A DNA stretch of 64,000 nucleotides from JBBQWT01 sp038210375 (lineage in GTDB: Bacteria; Acidobacteriota; Terriglobia; Terriglobales; Acidobacteriaceae): contig JBBQWT010000005.1 of the NCBI GenBank assembly GCA_038210375.1, forward strand, positions 62,001 to 126,000. Direction: 5' to 3'. A program made the position numbers and the translations under genes. The notes beneath the pieces are model-generated. The model saw only the letters and a list, made by a program, of their open reading frames with translations, was not told the origin of the DNA and ran no database searches. Shown one piece after another: positions 42,574-51,780 of the stretch; position 1 is the stretch's first letter, and every line of letters starts with the position of its first letter.

Positions 42574-43815
42574 CTATTCGTAGCGCAGGGCGTCAATCGG
42601 GTCGAGCTTGGCGGCGCGCGCCGCGGGATAGATGCCAAAGAACAACCCGACTGAGACGGACGTGCTGAACGCGGCAATGACCCAGGGAATGGAAATCTGC
42701 GACGGCACCGGCGACAGCAGGTTGATCACCATGCTAAGCCCCGCGCCCATGATGATTCCAATGGCCCCACCGGCGCCGGTCAACACCATCGCCTCCAGCA
42801 AAAACTGAATCAGGATGTCGCGCCGCCGGGCGCCAATGGCTTTGCGGACGCCGATTTCGCGGGTGCGCTCGGTCACCGACACCAGCATGATGTTCATCAC
42901 CCCGATGCCGCCCACCATCAGCGCGATCGACGCAATGACCAGCGCCACCAGGTAAACCCCACCGGTAAGCTGCTGGTAGAAATCCATGAACTGGTTCTGG
43001 GACCCGACCTCGAACGAATTATTCTGGCTGAAGCTGACCCGCCGCTGGCGGCGCATGATTTCCGTAACCTGGTCGATGACCCGGGGTATGTCCTGCTGGT
43101 GGGCCGCTCGCATGGCGATCTGGACATCGTATTTGGATTCGGGATGCAGCTTCAGCATGGTGGTCACGGGAATCCAGATGAAGTTATCGCGATCGAAACC
43201 AAACATGCTGCCGCGGGGCTCGAGCACTCCCACCACGTCGAAGACGTCACTCTCAAAATAAATGGATTTGCCCACCGGGTTCTGGTTGGGAAACATGGTA
43301 GCCGCGACGGTGGAGCCGATGACCACCACGCTGGTGCGATGGCTCACGTCGGATTCGCTGAGGAACCGCCCGGAATGCACGTTGGAGACATAGACGTTGA
43401 TGTAATCGGGCTCCACTCCCAATATCTTTACGTTGGCGCCGTGGACGTTGCCGTAATGTACGTTGGGATTGGGAAACCGCGCGAAGTCGAGGATCAACAT
43501 GCTGGTGACCATGTCCACGTTAGTGGCCTCGTGGCGCAGGACCTCGGCATCCCCCAGGGTGAGCTCCTTGCGCTGCCGCTGCTCTTCAGTGAGCCGCTGG
43601 TTGTTGAAGCTGGGCAGCCGGGACACGGTAACGATGTTCGATCCCAGGCTCTGGATGTTGCGGGAAACCACGCCATTGAGCCCGGAGATAATGTTGGCGA
43701 TCAAGATGACCGACATCACGCCAATGACAACGCCCAGTACGGTGAGCGCGGAACGGATCTTGTTGCCGCGAATGTTTTCCGCGGAAAGCTTGAACACCTG
43801 CCAGAACATCGTCAT
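42574..43815 (-). CDS. MacB-like ABC transporter permease, copy 1
   Basis: A 413-residue permease of the FtsX/MacB type: an N-terminal helix (about 20-45, LTVLGVVIGVMSVILI), a large periplasmic domain (about 50-275) and three C-terminal helices with the GVMNIMLVSVTERTREIGVRKAIGA coupling loop. It overlaps the second permease by four bases (ATGA). No ATPase gene is adjacent. MacB proteins work with a MacA adaptor and TolC to export toxins or lipoproteins; the cargo is unknown. Confidence 0.85.
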   Translation of the reverse strand: MTMFWQVFKLSAENIRGNKIRSALTVLGVVIGVMSVILIANIISGLNGVVSRNIQSLGSNIVTVSRLPSFNNQRLTEEQRQRKELTLGDAEVLRHEATNVDMVTSMLILDFARFPNPNVHYGNVHGANVKILGVEPDYINVYVSNVHSGRFLSESDVSHRTSVVVIGSTVAATMFPNQNPVGKSIYFESDVFDVVGVLEPRGSMFGFDRDNFIWIPVTTMLKLHPESKYDVQIAMRAAHQQDIPRVIDQVTEIMRRQRRVSFSQNNSFEVGSQNQFMDFYQQLTGGVYLVALVIASIALMVGGIGVMNIMLVSVTERTREIGVRKAIGARRRDILIQFLLEAMVLTGAGGAIGIIMGAGLSMVINLLSPVPSQISIPWVIAAFSTSVSVGLFFGIYPAARAAKLDPIDALRYE

Positions 43816-45038
43816 TCCGCCCTCAGGGCGACCACGGGATCCAATTTAGAGGCGGTGTGCGCGGGATAGATGCCGAAGAAAAGGCCGATAGACGATGCCA
43901 CTCCCACCCCCAGCAGAATCGCCCACAGCCGCACCGCCATGGGCAGAGGAGAAAAAACTGAGACCAGAAAAGCCACCAGCAGGCCGGTCATCACTCCGAG
44001 AACGCCTCCGGCGCCGGCCAGCAACACTGATTCGGCGAGAAACTGGCCGAGAATATCGGAACGCTTCGCCCCCAGGGCTTTGCGCACTCCGATCTCGCGG
44101 GTCCGTTCGGTCACCGAGACCAGCATGATGTTCATCAGCACCACTCCGCCTACCACGAGGGCGATCGATGCCAAGGCGATGGTCACCATGAAGATGGAGC
44201 CGGTGGTCTGCTTCCACAAGTCGAGAAAAGTATCGGCGGAGGCGATGGAAAAACCATCATCATCCTTGTACATGCGATGCAGCCGGTTGCGAAGCACCAC
44301 CCGGGTTTCATCCATGGCGAGGTGCATCTGCTCCGGGGTGCTCGACTGCACCTCGATATAAAGCGACCGCGCGGTGGTGTTGTACATTCTGGCGAACACC
44401 GTAATCGGAATACGCACGAAGGTGTCCTGCGAGCGGCCAAACACTTCTCCGGTCTTGGCCGCCACTCCCAATACGATGAAGGCGTGCCCATCGATCAGCA
44501 ATTCCTTGCCGATGGGGTCTTCGGTGGGAAACAAGCGGTCGGCCACATCGGCGCCGATGATGGCTTCGTAGCGGGAGTGATCGACGTCCACGGCGGCGAA
44601 ATGGCGGCCGGCCTGCAGCTCCATCACCTGCCCGATGAAGGGCGCCTCCACGGTGACGCCGCGCAAGTCACAGTTCTCCACCGTGAGTCCTTTATGTTTC
44701 AGGGTCTTGTTTTCGCTGAATACGCCGGCGGTCAACTGGCAATCGACGCAGCCCCGGGCGACGGCGTTGAGGTCGTCGAGGGTGAGGTTCTTGCGCCTCG
44801 ACTCCCTCGCGAAATCATCCATTGAGGTAAAGCCCTGGGAGAATTTTGAAACGTTGAACGACGTGGAGCCAAACTCCATGATGCGTGAGGTGGCGTAGTC
44901 ATTCAGGCCCTGGATGACTGAAACCACCGCGATCACCATTGCCACCCCGATAATGACGCCCAGCAAGGTTAAAAAAGAGCGCAGCTTGTGGCCACGCAGG
45001 GCATCAATCGCCAGCTTAATGGGTTCTCGGTTGATCAT
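43812..45038 (-). CDS. MacB-like ABC transporter permease, copy 2
   Basis: A 408-residue paralogue of the neighbour, with the same architecture (FLTLLGVIIGVAMVIAVVSV, then a periplasmic domain, then GVVLMNIMLVSVTERTREIGVRKALGA). The periplasmic part has Cys residues in VARGCVDCQLT. The two copies could form a heterodimeric permease. It stands upstream and overlaps copy 1. Confidence 0.85.
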   Translation of the reverse strand: MINREPIKLAIDALRGHKLRSFLTLLGVIIGVAMVIAVVSVIQGLNDYATSRIMEFGSTSFNVSKFSQGFTSMDDFARESRRKNLTLDDLNAVARGCVDCQLTAGVFSENKTLKHKGLTVENCDLRGVTVEAPFIGQVMELQAGRHFAAVDVDHSRYEAIIGADVADRLFPTEDPIGKELLIDGHAFIVLGVAAKTGEVFGRSQDTFVRIPITVFARMYNTTARSLYIEVQSSTPEQMHLAMDETRVVLRNRLHRMYKDDDGFSIASADTFLDLWKQTTGSIFMVTIALASIALVVGGVVLMNIMLVSVTERTREIGVRKALGAKRSDILGQFLAESVLLAGAGGVLGVMTGLLVAFLVSVFSPLPMAVRLWAILLGVGVASSIGLFFGIYPAHTASKLDPVVALRAE

Positions 45039-45196
45039 GGATGCGGTATTAGACGGCGCGTCTCGCGAATTGAGAGCGCGATCAAACCGCAGATATTATG
45101 GCAGGGATTAAGCAGGAATTGTAATACGCTTGCTGCCCCGGCCAGGGCGAGGTTAGTCCGGGCGACATTGACGGGTCGCCCGAGACCGGCGGCGAG

Positions 45197-46201
45197 TTAG
45201 GGCTCGATTTTGGCCAGGGTCTCGCGCACCTCGGTATTGGCGGGATCGGTCGACAATGTTTTGCGCAGGACGGCTCGCGCCTCCTCGTGGCGGGTGGAGC
45301 GGAACAACGTCATCCCCAGGCCCTGCTGAGCATTGATGTTGTTGGAGTCGGCGGCGATGACCTGGCGGAACATTTTTTCCGCAACCGCAAGATCGCCCAT
45401 GCGCAGATAAGTGTAGGCCAGTCCGGTGGCGGCTTCCTTATCGTCCGGATTGCCGGCAAGGGCGGCGCCAAAATCATGTTGCGCTTCGCTGATATTTCCC
45501 AGGCGGTACTGCGCCCACGCCCTCATGGTCAGTCCCGGGCTGGTGAGGCGATTGATCTGGCCCAGCAGCGCGATGGTGTCGTTATAGCGGCCGGCGTCGA
45601 ATGACATGCGGGCGTTGTTGAGCAGGGCGCCGTCTCCTGGACGATCGCTTCCCGCCGCGGATTCCACAGGGTGATGGTACCCCCTCAATATTCCGGCCAC
45701 GGTCTGCACCCGGTACGATCCCAGGTAGGAATGCAGGTACACCTTGCCTTGGGTTGAAGCCTGCTCCACCGCCATGGCCGCCTGTTCGGCGCTCGCCGAA
45801 TAATTGCCGCCCAGAGAATGACCCAGGATGCTGGTCATGGGGACGTTCAAAACTTCGATCCCATTCTGCTCCGCCATTTCTTTCTCGCGCTCCAGCAGAA
45901 GCCTTTCATAGGGCAGGCGCGCATCCAGAAGAGTCACAATGGTCCTGACCCCCTCGGCTTTGAGCGCGGCATAATCATCTTTCAGCGGATAGGGGCCGAG
46001 AATGAGGCGCTCATTTTCCATGGTCACCGCGGGATTCGTCGCGCGAAAGACCGGGTTTCCCGGAGTTACGAGTAAGAGGCATACGAAGGCCAGCATCATG
46101 ACGCCAATCACCAGCGCCAGGCCGAGGATGCGCTTGGTGGTAAAGATCGGGCCCTCACTATGAGAGAAGGCGGTTTCTTGAATTACATAAGCGGAAGTCA
46201 T
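45197..46201 (-). CDS. membrane TPR protein with a CX5R-type phosphatase motif lacking its Cys
   Basis: A 334-residue protein. A transmembrane helix (about 24-46) precedes a dual-specificity-phosphatase-like part (about 60-175: ERLILGPYPLKDDYAALKAEGVRTIVTLLD). Its signature is LHSYLGSYR: the active-site loop should read HCxxxxxR, but Cys is Ser158, with Arg164 kept. TCC encodes Ser where TGC would be Cys. The C-terminal half (about 190-334) has three TPR repeats (GRYNDTIALLGQI, GNISEAQHDFGAAL, GDLAVAEKMFRQV). It may bind phosphorylated ligands without cleaving them, an inference. No partner is adjacent. Confidence 0.72.
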   Translation of the reverse strand: MTSAYVIQETAFSHSEGPIFTTKRILGLALVIGVMMLAFVCLLLVTPGNPVFRATNPAVTMENERLILGPYPLKDDYAALKAEGVRTIVTLLDARLPYERLLLEREKEMAEQNGIEVLNVPMTSILGHSLGGNYSASAEQAAMAVEQASTQGKVYLHSYLGSYRVQTVAGILRGYHHPVESAAGSDRPGDGALLNNARMSFDAGRYNDTIALLGQINRLTSPGLTMRAWAQYRLGNISEAQHDFGAALAGNPDDKEAATGLAYTYLRMGDLAVAEKMFRQVIAADSNNINAQQGLGMTLFRSTRHEEARAVLRKTLSTDPANTEVRETLAKIEP

Positions 46202-46287
46202 AGGGTTACCAGGTACCTTTGATGCGGGTGAGAGTTCAATATCCCACAGTCAGGGCCCACTTGACCTGTAACCGAAGTAACCTGCAG

Positions 46288-47205
46288 TTAAGAGTTAATG
46301 CCGATCGCGGCCATCATGCGGCCCGTGTTTCCCCGCTCCGCCCGGTGGGAAAACAGAATGTCGGTTCGACAGGCGGTGCAGAACGGCGAGGCGGCCACGT
46401 TCCCTGCGGGGATTCCCGCGTCGGCAAGCTGGCGGCGGTTGGCCCCCATTAGATCGAGATGGGTCTGCGGCCCCAACTCGCTGTGGCCGGGTGCGCGCGC
46501 GGTTAGGAACAGCAGCGGGTACTTCAGGTGCACCGGATCGGAATCGAAGACCTCATCAAACAATTCCCGGGCGTATTCGAATTGCGATTCGAATTCGTCG
46601 CGAACTTCAACCCCTACCGAGTAGCAGCAGCGGTGGATCCCCGGTCCGATGGCCGCAAGAATATCGCCGGGGTCACAGGCAAACCGGCTCTGCATGACGC
46701 CGACCGTTTTTTGCGCGATGCGCTGCACCGAGCCGCGCCATCCGGCATGCACCGCGGCCACGACTTTTTTCTTTCTATCCACCAGCAGGATGGGCAGGCA
46801 GTCAGCCGTCTGAATAGCGAGCAGCAATCCCGGGACGTTGGTGACCATGCCGTCGCCGGTCAGCGGAGCTTTCGACACGCCGGGGAATTGCGGGATGACG
46901 TGAATTTGGTCGCGGTGCACTTGCTTCATAGTCACCAGGGTCAGGGGCGACTTGGCTGGCGCGCCGATGAGAGCTTCGGCGAAGGCTTTGCGATTCTTCT
47001 CCACCGCGGCCTGATTGTCAGTGGACGTGAACCCGAGGTTTAGAGACAACTTTCCATACGCGGTAGAATGTCCGCCGGCGCGCGTGCTGAAACCATGCAC
47101 CAGCCATGGCAGTGCGGAGAGCCGGGGCTCGCGCAGGATCTCAACGGGAGACGAATTCTTGCCCTTCGCACGCCTGGGGGTTTTCCTGGTTGGCGTAGAT
47201 TCCAT
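46288..47205 (-). CDS. pgeF: laccase-domain protein, purine nucleoside phosphorylase-like (PgeF/YfiH)
   Basis: A 305-residue protein with a basic N-terminal tail (about 1-20). The copper/zinc-binding residues are in MKQVHRDQIHVI (His), QTADCLPILLVD (Cys) and AVHAGWRG (His), followed by GPGIHRCCYSVG. YfiH/PgeF proteins act on purine nucleosides and on peptidoglycan muropeptide amino acids. It stands alone. Confidence 0.92.
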   Translation of the reverse strand: MESTPTRKTPRRAKGKNSSPVEILREPRLSALPWLVHGFSTRAGGHSTAYGKLSLNLGFTSTDNQAAVEKNRKAFAEALIGAPAKSPLTLVTMKQVHRDQIHVIPQFPGVSKAPLTGDGMVTNVPGLLLAIQTADCLPILLVDRKKKVVAAVHAGWRGSVQRIAQKTVGVMQSRFACDPGDILAAIGPGIHRCCYSVGVEVRDEFESQFEYARELFDEVFDSDPVHLKYPLLFLTARAPGHSELGPQTHLDLMGANRRQLADAGIPAGNVAASPFCTACRTDILFSHRAERGNTGRMMAAIGINS

Positions 47206-47292
47206 GCAAATCTATTGTAAGCGGGCGCCGTCCAGCCGTCTGTGCCACTTGATTTGCCGCGACTGCTTCTCTTCATCTATATTTCCAGGTGC

Positions 47293-47655
47293 ATGTACGA
47301 AGAGTTTGAAGTGATGGATCGCTGGACCCGCCGGGAGGTGCATTGCGCCTACCAGGCGGTCATTGTCGCGATCGCCACCCGCCACGCCGATGCGGTTGAC
47401 ATCAAATTTCTGGTAGATGACCGCCCGGTATGGATCGCGCTTCCGCATCCCGCGTGGGTGGAACATAAGAAACGTACCGGGCACAGCATTACCGATCCAC
47501 TGGCCATCCAGATTGCGGGACGATTTCTCAGGACAGCCATCGAATCGGGGCTGGAAAATGGCCGCGAGATGTACACCCTCACCGTGGAAGAAACCCTGCG
47601 GCACCTCGATGAACTGCGCAGCGAAGCCACCGCCGCGCCGCTCGCCGGAAAGTAA
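47293..47655 (+). CDS. hypothetical protein
   Basis: A 120-residue protein of unknown family. It has a regular alpha/beta sequence: MYEEFEVMDRWTRREVHCAY, FLVDDRPVWIALPHPAWVEH, and two helices at the C-terminus (DPLAIQIAGRFLRTAIESG, LTVEETLRHLDELRSE). It is unlike a shadow frame. ATG 47293 is chosen over 47242 because the upstream part is hydrophobic and atypical. It diverges from pgeF and is convergent with the ICMT-like gene. Confidence 0.55.
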   Translation: MYEEFEVMDRWTRREVHCAYQAVIVAIATRHADAVDIKFLVDDRPVWIALPHPAWVEHKKRTGHSITDPLAIQIAGRFLRTAIESGLENGREMYTLTVEETLRHLDELRSEATAAPLAGK

Positions 47656-47690
47656 AATCCCTGCTCATCGCCTGGTCCTGCATGGGCCGC

Positions 47691-48197
47691 TCATCCAGGA
47701 CTGCGCCACGCAGTAAGTCGCGGAACCCAACGCGGGACCTGGGCACTATATTCGCGGTATTCATCCGCAAAAGTATTTCGCAGCGTCGGCTCTTCGTAGA
47801 CGAGAACCCAAAGATGAAATCCGAGCCCAATGGCCGCGGCATATTCCCCGAGGCGCACATTAAGAAAGACCAACGCCTGCCCCAGTACAATTGCAAAAAT
47901 CGCCACATACATTGGGTTTCGGACGAAGCGGTACAGCCCTTTAACCACCAGGTGGCGGGGAGGCGCGACCGGGGCCGGGGTTCCTTTGCCTTCCCTGACG
48001 AAGCGGGCAAAGGTTTCGAGCAGAACCGCAGCGCCGCATATCATCAGCAGCCATCCCGCGGCTTGCAAGATTACTGAGCCGAAAATTGGGGCACCTGGTC
48101 GCCAATGGGAAATGCGCCAGGGTACGAATCCGGCTATGGTTCCCGGGGCAACTAGAAAGAAGAGCGCGGAACCCAGGGCCGCGGACGCTTGCCTCAT
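47691..48197 (-). CDS. ICMT/PEMT-like membrane methyltransferase
   Basis: A 168-residue membrane protein with about four helices. LVVKGLYRFVRNPMYVAIFAIVLGQAL and YEEPTLRNTFADEYREYSAQVPRWVP are the SAM-binding signatures of the isoprenylcysteine-carboxyl methyltransferase-like family, which methylates lipids or small molecules in the membrane. The substrate is unknown. Confidence 0.85.
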   Translation of the reverse strand: MRQASAALGSALFFLVAPGTIAGFVPWRISHWRPGAPIFGSVILQAAGWLLMICGAAVLLETFARFVREGKGTPAPVAPPRHLVVKGLYRFVRNPMYVAIFAIVLGQALVFLNVRLGEYAAAIGLGFHLWVLVYEEPTLRNTFADEYREYSAQVPRWVPRLTAWRSPG

Positions 48198-48340
48198 GTC
48201 ATTTTTCCCTTCCCATTATGCCCCGGATCCGGCGCGCCCCCCATGACCCGCCGCCTTCCCACCCAAGCGGGAGACTGGAAATGCCGCTGATTTTCATGCA
48301 GAATAGATGTCCCAGCTCCCCGCCCGGCCGGTCACTTCCT

Positions 48341-49927
48341 ATGTCACAAGCCACCTCTGCTGTATCTCTCGACGATATTTTGAAGGGTCAAAAAATCCAT
48401 TGCAACTTGCGCACCGCGGTCCTGGTAGAACATGCGATCCGGCGCGGTGAAGGTAAGATGGCCGCCAACGGCGCCCTGGTCGCGGTCACCGGAGAGCGTA
48501 CCGGGCGCTCCGCCAAAGACAAGTACACCGTCGAAGATGAGGTGACCGCCGGCAAAATCGCCTGGGGAGCTTTTAACCAGCCATTTCCTGCAGACAAGTT
48601 CGACGCTCTTTACGACCGGGTTCTGGCCTATCTGGCGGGTCGCGAGCTTTTCGTGCAGGACCTGTTTGCCGGCGCTGACCCCACCTACCAGCTTCCCATC
48701 AGGGTGGTGAACGAATATGCGTGGCATAACCTTTTTGTGCGGCAATTGTTCGTACGCCCCAACGCCGAGGAGCTGAAGATCCACAAGCCCAGGTTCGTGG
48801 TCATTGCGGCGCCGGAATTCGAGGCGGTTCCGGAACGCGACGGCACCAAATCCAAGGTCTTCATTATCGTGAATTTTGCCCGCGGCATCGTGCTCATCGG
48901 GGGCACCAGGTATGCCGGCGAGATGAAGAAATGCATTTTTGGCGTCCTCAACTTCCTGCTGCCCCCGCGTGATGTGTTTCCCATGCATTGCTCCGCCAAC
49001 GTCGGCTCTGACCGCATTACGGCATTGTTCTTCGGGCTTTCCGGCACCGGGAAGACCACGCTTTCGGCTGATCCCGCGCGCCGCCTCATCGGTGACGACG
49101 AGCATGGCTGGAGCCCGGCCGGCATCTTCAACTTCGAAGGCGGATGCTATGCCAAATGCATTCGTTTGTCGCAGGGCAACGAGCCGCAAATATGGAACGC
49201 GTTGCGTTTCGGCTCGGTGCTGGAAAATGTGGTGCTCGATCCTCATACCCATGAGCCCGATTACGACGATGACTCGCTGACCGAGAACACTCGCGCGGCT
49301 TACCCGGTGGATTTCATCGACAAGGCGGTGATTCCCGGGGTAGGAGCGCACCCGCGCAACATCGTCTTGCTCACGGCGGATGCGTTCGGCGTCCTCCCAC
49401 CCATCTCCAGGCTCACCACCGAACAGGCGATGTATCACTTTTTATCCGGCTACACCGCCAAGGTGGCGGGCACGGAGGCGGGCGTGGGCAAAGATCCTGA
49501 AGCCACGTTCTCCACGTGTTTTGGTGCGCCCTTTATGCCGCTCTATCCCAAGGTCTACGCGGAAATGCTGGGCCGCCGATTGCGGCAGCACGGCACCCAG
49601 TGCTGGCTGGTGAACACGGGGTGGCAGGGGGGGCCGTTTGGGGTGGGCAAGCGCATGCCCCTGCCGTACACCCGGTTCATGGTGCGGGCGGCGATCGAAG
49701 GCAAGCTGGAAAAAGTGGAATTTGAAATTGAGCCGGCTTTCGGGTTCAGCATTCCCCAAAGCTGTCCCGATGTGCCTTCGGAATTGTTGACCCCGCGCAA
49801 TTCGTGGAGCGATCCCTCGGCCTATGACCGCATGGCCGCCGAATTGAAAAAGAAATTTGCGGACAACTTCAAGAAGTTCGATGTATCTGACGAGATTCGC
49901 AACGCCGGTCCGGCATCGCCCGCGTAG
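48341..49927 (+). CDS. pckA: phosphoenolpyruvate carboxykinase, ATP-type
   Basis: A 528-residue enzyme of gluconeogenesis turning oxaloacetate into PEP. GERTGRSAKDKY binds the substrate, GLSGTGKTTLSADP the nucleotide and GDDEHGWSPAGIFNFEGGCYAKC the metal. ATG 48341 is chosen because the frame upstream overlaps the divergent ICMT gene; the first conserved residues follow directly. A small gene begins immediately after the stop. Confidence 0.95.
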   Translation: MSQATSAVSLDDILKGQKIHCNLRTAVLVEHAIRRGEGKMAANGALVAVTGERTGRSAKDKYTVEDEVTAGKIAWGAFNQPFPADKFDALYDRVLAYLAGRELFVQDLFAGADPTYQLPIRVVNEYAWHNLFVRQLFVRPNAEELKIHKPRFVVIAAPEFEAVPERDGTKSKVFIIVNFARGIVLIGGTRYAGEMKKCIFGVLNFLLPPRDVFPMHCSANVGSDRITALFFGLSGTGKTTLSADPARRLIGDDEHGWSPAGIFNFEGGCYAKCIRLSQGNEPQIWNALRFGSVLENVVLDPHTHEPDYDDDSLTENTRAAYPVDFIDKAVIPGVGAHPRNIVLLTADAFGVLPPISRLTTEQAMYHFLSGYTAKVAGTEAGVGKDPEATFSTCFGAPFMPLYPKVYAEMLGRRLRQHGTQCWLVNTGWQGGPFGVGKRMPLPYTRFMVRAAIEGKLEKVEFEIEPAFGFSIPQSCPDVPSELLTPRNSWSDPSAYDRMAAELKKKFADNFKKFDVSDEIRNAGPASPA

Positions 49928-50215
49928 ATGTTTTCCCGCAAGATCCAGGTGCGCTACGAAGTGGCAGGAATCAGCGAGCCCTGCCCGCTGAAATGGCTCG
50001 ACAGCTTTGCCATGCGCAACTTTACCAACAATTCAATTTTTGACGACACCCTGCCGCTGCGGGATGGAATGATCGAAGTGGGCTCGCGGGTGCCGATCGC
50101 GGAACTCAATCGCGCCATGGATGACTGGTTTCACAGGAAAGGTTATCTGCCCGTGGGCGCCGTGCTGGCGGTAGCCGAGATAGGTTCGCCCTCCGCTCCA
50201 CTTCAGTTAAAATAA
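49928..50215 (+). CDS. small hypothetical protein after pckA
   Basis: A 95-residue protein whose ATG follows the pckA stop with no gap, so it is probably co-translated. It is not recognised; PLKWLDSFAMRNF and GSRVPIAELNRAMDDWFHRKGYL show a compact mixed fold. A role tied to pckA is only inferred. Confidence 0.55.
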   Translation: MFSRKIQVRYEVAGISEPCPLKWLDSFAMRNFTNNSIFDDTLPLRDGMIEVGSRVPIAELNRAMDDWFHRKGYLPVGAVLAVAEIGSPSAPLQLK

Positions 50216-50315
50216 ATACTCGCGCCGCCTTGACACAAGGAAGTACCAATCCTCGCAGTTGGGCCTGCCTCGGAATTTGTGCCGCCGTCTTTAAGATTGG
50301 AGATAGTGTTCATCT

Positions 50316-50876
50316 ATGTCGATCCCTGCCACCCAAATGCGCCCCGGAATGATCATCAAGCATAACCACGAGTTGCACAGCGTTTTCAGTGTGGAGCATC
50401 GCACCCCGGGCAACCTGCGGGCGTTTATCCAGGCCAAGTTGCGCAACATCCGCACGGGCGCCATGTTCGAGCACCGTTTCCGCTCGCCTGATCCTATCGA
50501 GCGGGTGATGGTGGATGAGATGGAGATGGAATTTCTGTACAGCGACGGCGATGACTTCCACTTCATGAACACCAAGAACTACGAGCAGATTCAGCTCAGC
50601 CGCGAGCTGCTGGGAGATGCCGTCGATTACTTGATCGCGAACCTGCAGATCAAAGTTGAATTCTATGATGACAAACCGGTGGGCATCGAGCTGCCGCAGA
50701 CCGTGGACCTGAAGGTCATGGAAACCGAGCCGGGCTTGAAGAGCGCCACTGCCTCCAGCGTTACCAAGCCGGCCAAGCTGGAAACCGGCCTGGTGGTGTA
50801 CGTTCCGCCGTTCATCAACGAAGGCGACAAGATCAAGGTGGACACCGCCGACGGGGGATATCTTTCGCGGGCGTAA
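50316..50876 (+). CDS. efp: elongation factor P
   Basis: A 186-residue EF-P that relieves ribosome stalling at polyproline. Domain III ends YVPPFINEGDKIKVDTADGGYLSRA. In domain I the tip of the loop reads TPGNLRAF: position 33 is Asn where E. coli has the modified Lys34 (PGKGQAF), and there is no Arg in its place. It therefore cannot take beta-lysyl, 5-aminopentanol or rhamnose in the usual way. It lies in the run efp-acyP-apt. Confidence 0.93.
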   Translation: MSIPATQMRPGMIIKHNHELHSVFSVEHRTPGNLRAFIQAKLRNIRTGAMFEHRFRSPDPIERVMVDEMEMEFLYSDGDDFHFMNTKNYEQIQLSRELLGDAVDYLIANLQIKVEFYDDKPVGIELPQTVDLKVMETEPGLKSATASSVTKPAKLETGLVVYVPPFINEGDKIKVDTADGGYLSRA

Positions 50877-50926
50877 ACCCCCTGTGATCCGTACCTCGGA
50901 GCTTTTAAATTGAAGGGCAACAGTCA

Positions 50927-51205
50927 TTGATTACGCGACGATATCTGGTGAAAGGCCGCGTGCAGGGCGTCGGGTTCCGCTGGTTCGTAGAGCGTGAAGC
51001 CCGGCTGATCGGAATCGTGGGCTGGGTTCGCAACACCAACGACGGCCAGGTGGAAGTACTGGCCCAGGGCGCTGCGGAGCACCATGACACCCTGCTCAAA
51101 AAATTGGAGCAGGGTCCGCGAGCGGCGCGCGTGGATGCGGTTGAGGCCAACGACCGGCCCCAGACGCCGGAGCTGAAAGAATTCCAAATCGAAGGGGCGT
51201 GGTGA
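50927..51205 (+). CDS. acyP: acylphosphatase
   Basis: A 92-residue enzyme that hydrolyses acyl phosphates. KGRVQGVGFRWFVEREA supplies the catalytic Arg and GWVRNTNDGQVEV the catalytic Asn. The start is TTG at 50927 with AAGGG upstream. Its stop overlaps the apt ATG by one base. Confidence 0.9.
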   Translation: MITRRYLVKGRVQGVGFRWFVEREARLIGIVGWVRNTNDGQVEVLAQGAAEHHDTLLKKLEQGPRAARVDAVEANDRPQTPELKEFQIEGAW

Positions 51206-51780
51206 TGCGAAACCAGGCAGGGGCGCCGGTCAAAGTAGAACGTACGCCGTCATTCAACTGCGATCCACTGAAAGCGTTGATTCGCGAAGTGCCGGATTTT
51301 CCCAAACCCGGCATTCTCTTCTACGACATCACCACGCTGCTCAAGGACAATGTGGGATTTGCCACCCTGATCGACGCGCTCTGCGAGCATTATCTCGACA
51401 AGAAAATCGACCTGGTCCTGGGCATCGAGGCGCGCGGCTTCATCTTTGGCCCGGCGGTGGCCTACCGGCTCAACGCCGGATTCGTCCCCGTGAGAAAGCC
51501 CAAAAAACTGCCAGCGCAAAAAACGCACCTGACTTACGATCTGGAATACGGCACTGACACCCTGGAGATTCATACCGACGCCATAGAACCGGGGCAACGA
51601 GTCTTGATCATGGATGATTTGCTGGCCACGGGAGGCACCGCCATGGCCTGCGCCCAACTGGCCAGGAAATTGGGAGCGGATATCGCGGGGTTGGGTTTTG
51701 TAATTGAATTGGATTTTTTGAAGGGCCGGCAGAAGCTGGCGGGGTTGGATGTGTTTTCGCTGCTGCATTACGGCAAGTAG
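51205..51780 (+). CDS. apt: adenine phosphoribosyltransferase
   Basis: A 191-residue purine salvage enzyme. REVPDFPKPGILFYDITTLL and EARGFIFGPAVAYRL are family motifs and VLIMDDLLATGGTAMA binds PRPP. ATG 51205 overlaps the acyP stop (TGATG) and has GAAGGGG upstream. It has an N-terminal basic extension of about 18 residues. Confidence 0.94.
   Translation: MRNQAGAPVKVERTPSFNCDPLKALIREVPDFPKPGILFYDITTLLKDNVGFATLIDALCEHYLDKKIDLVLGIEARGFIFGPAVAYRLNAGFVPVRKPKKLPAQKTHLTYDLEYGTDTLEIHTDAIEPGQRVLIMDDLLATGGTAMACAQLARKLGADIAGLGFVIELDFLKGRQKLAGLDVFSLLHYGK

Noticed and set aside
48344..49438. A 364-codon open frame opposite pckA
   Set aside because: No domain pattern; it mirrors the codon bias of pckA.
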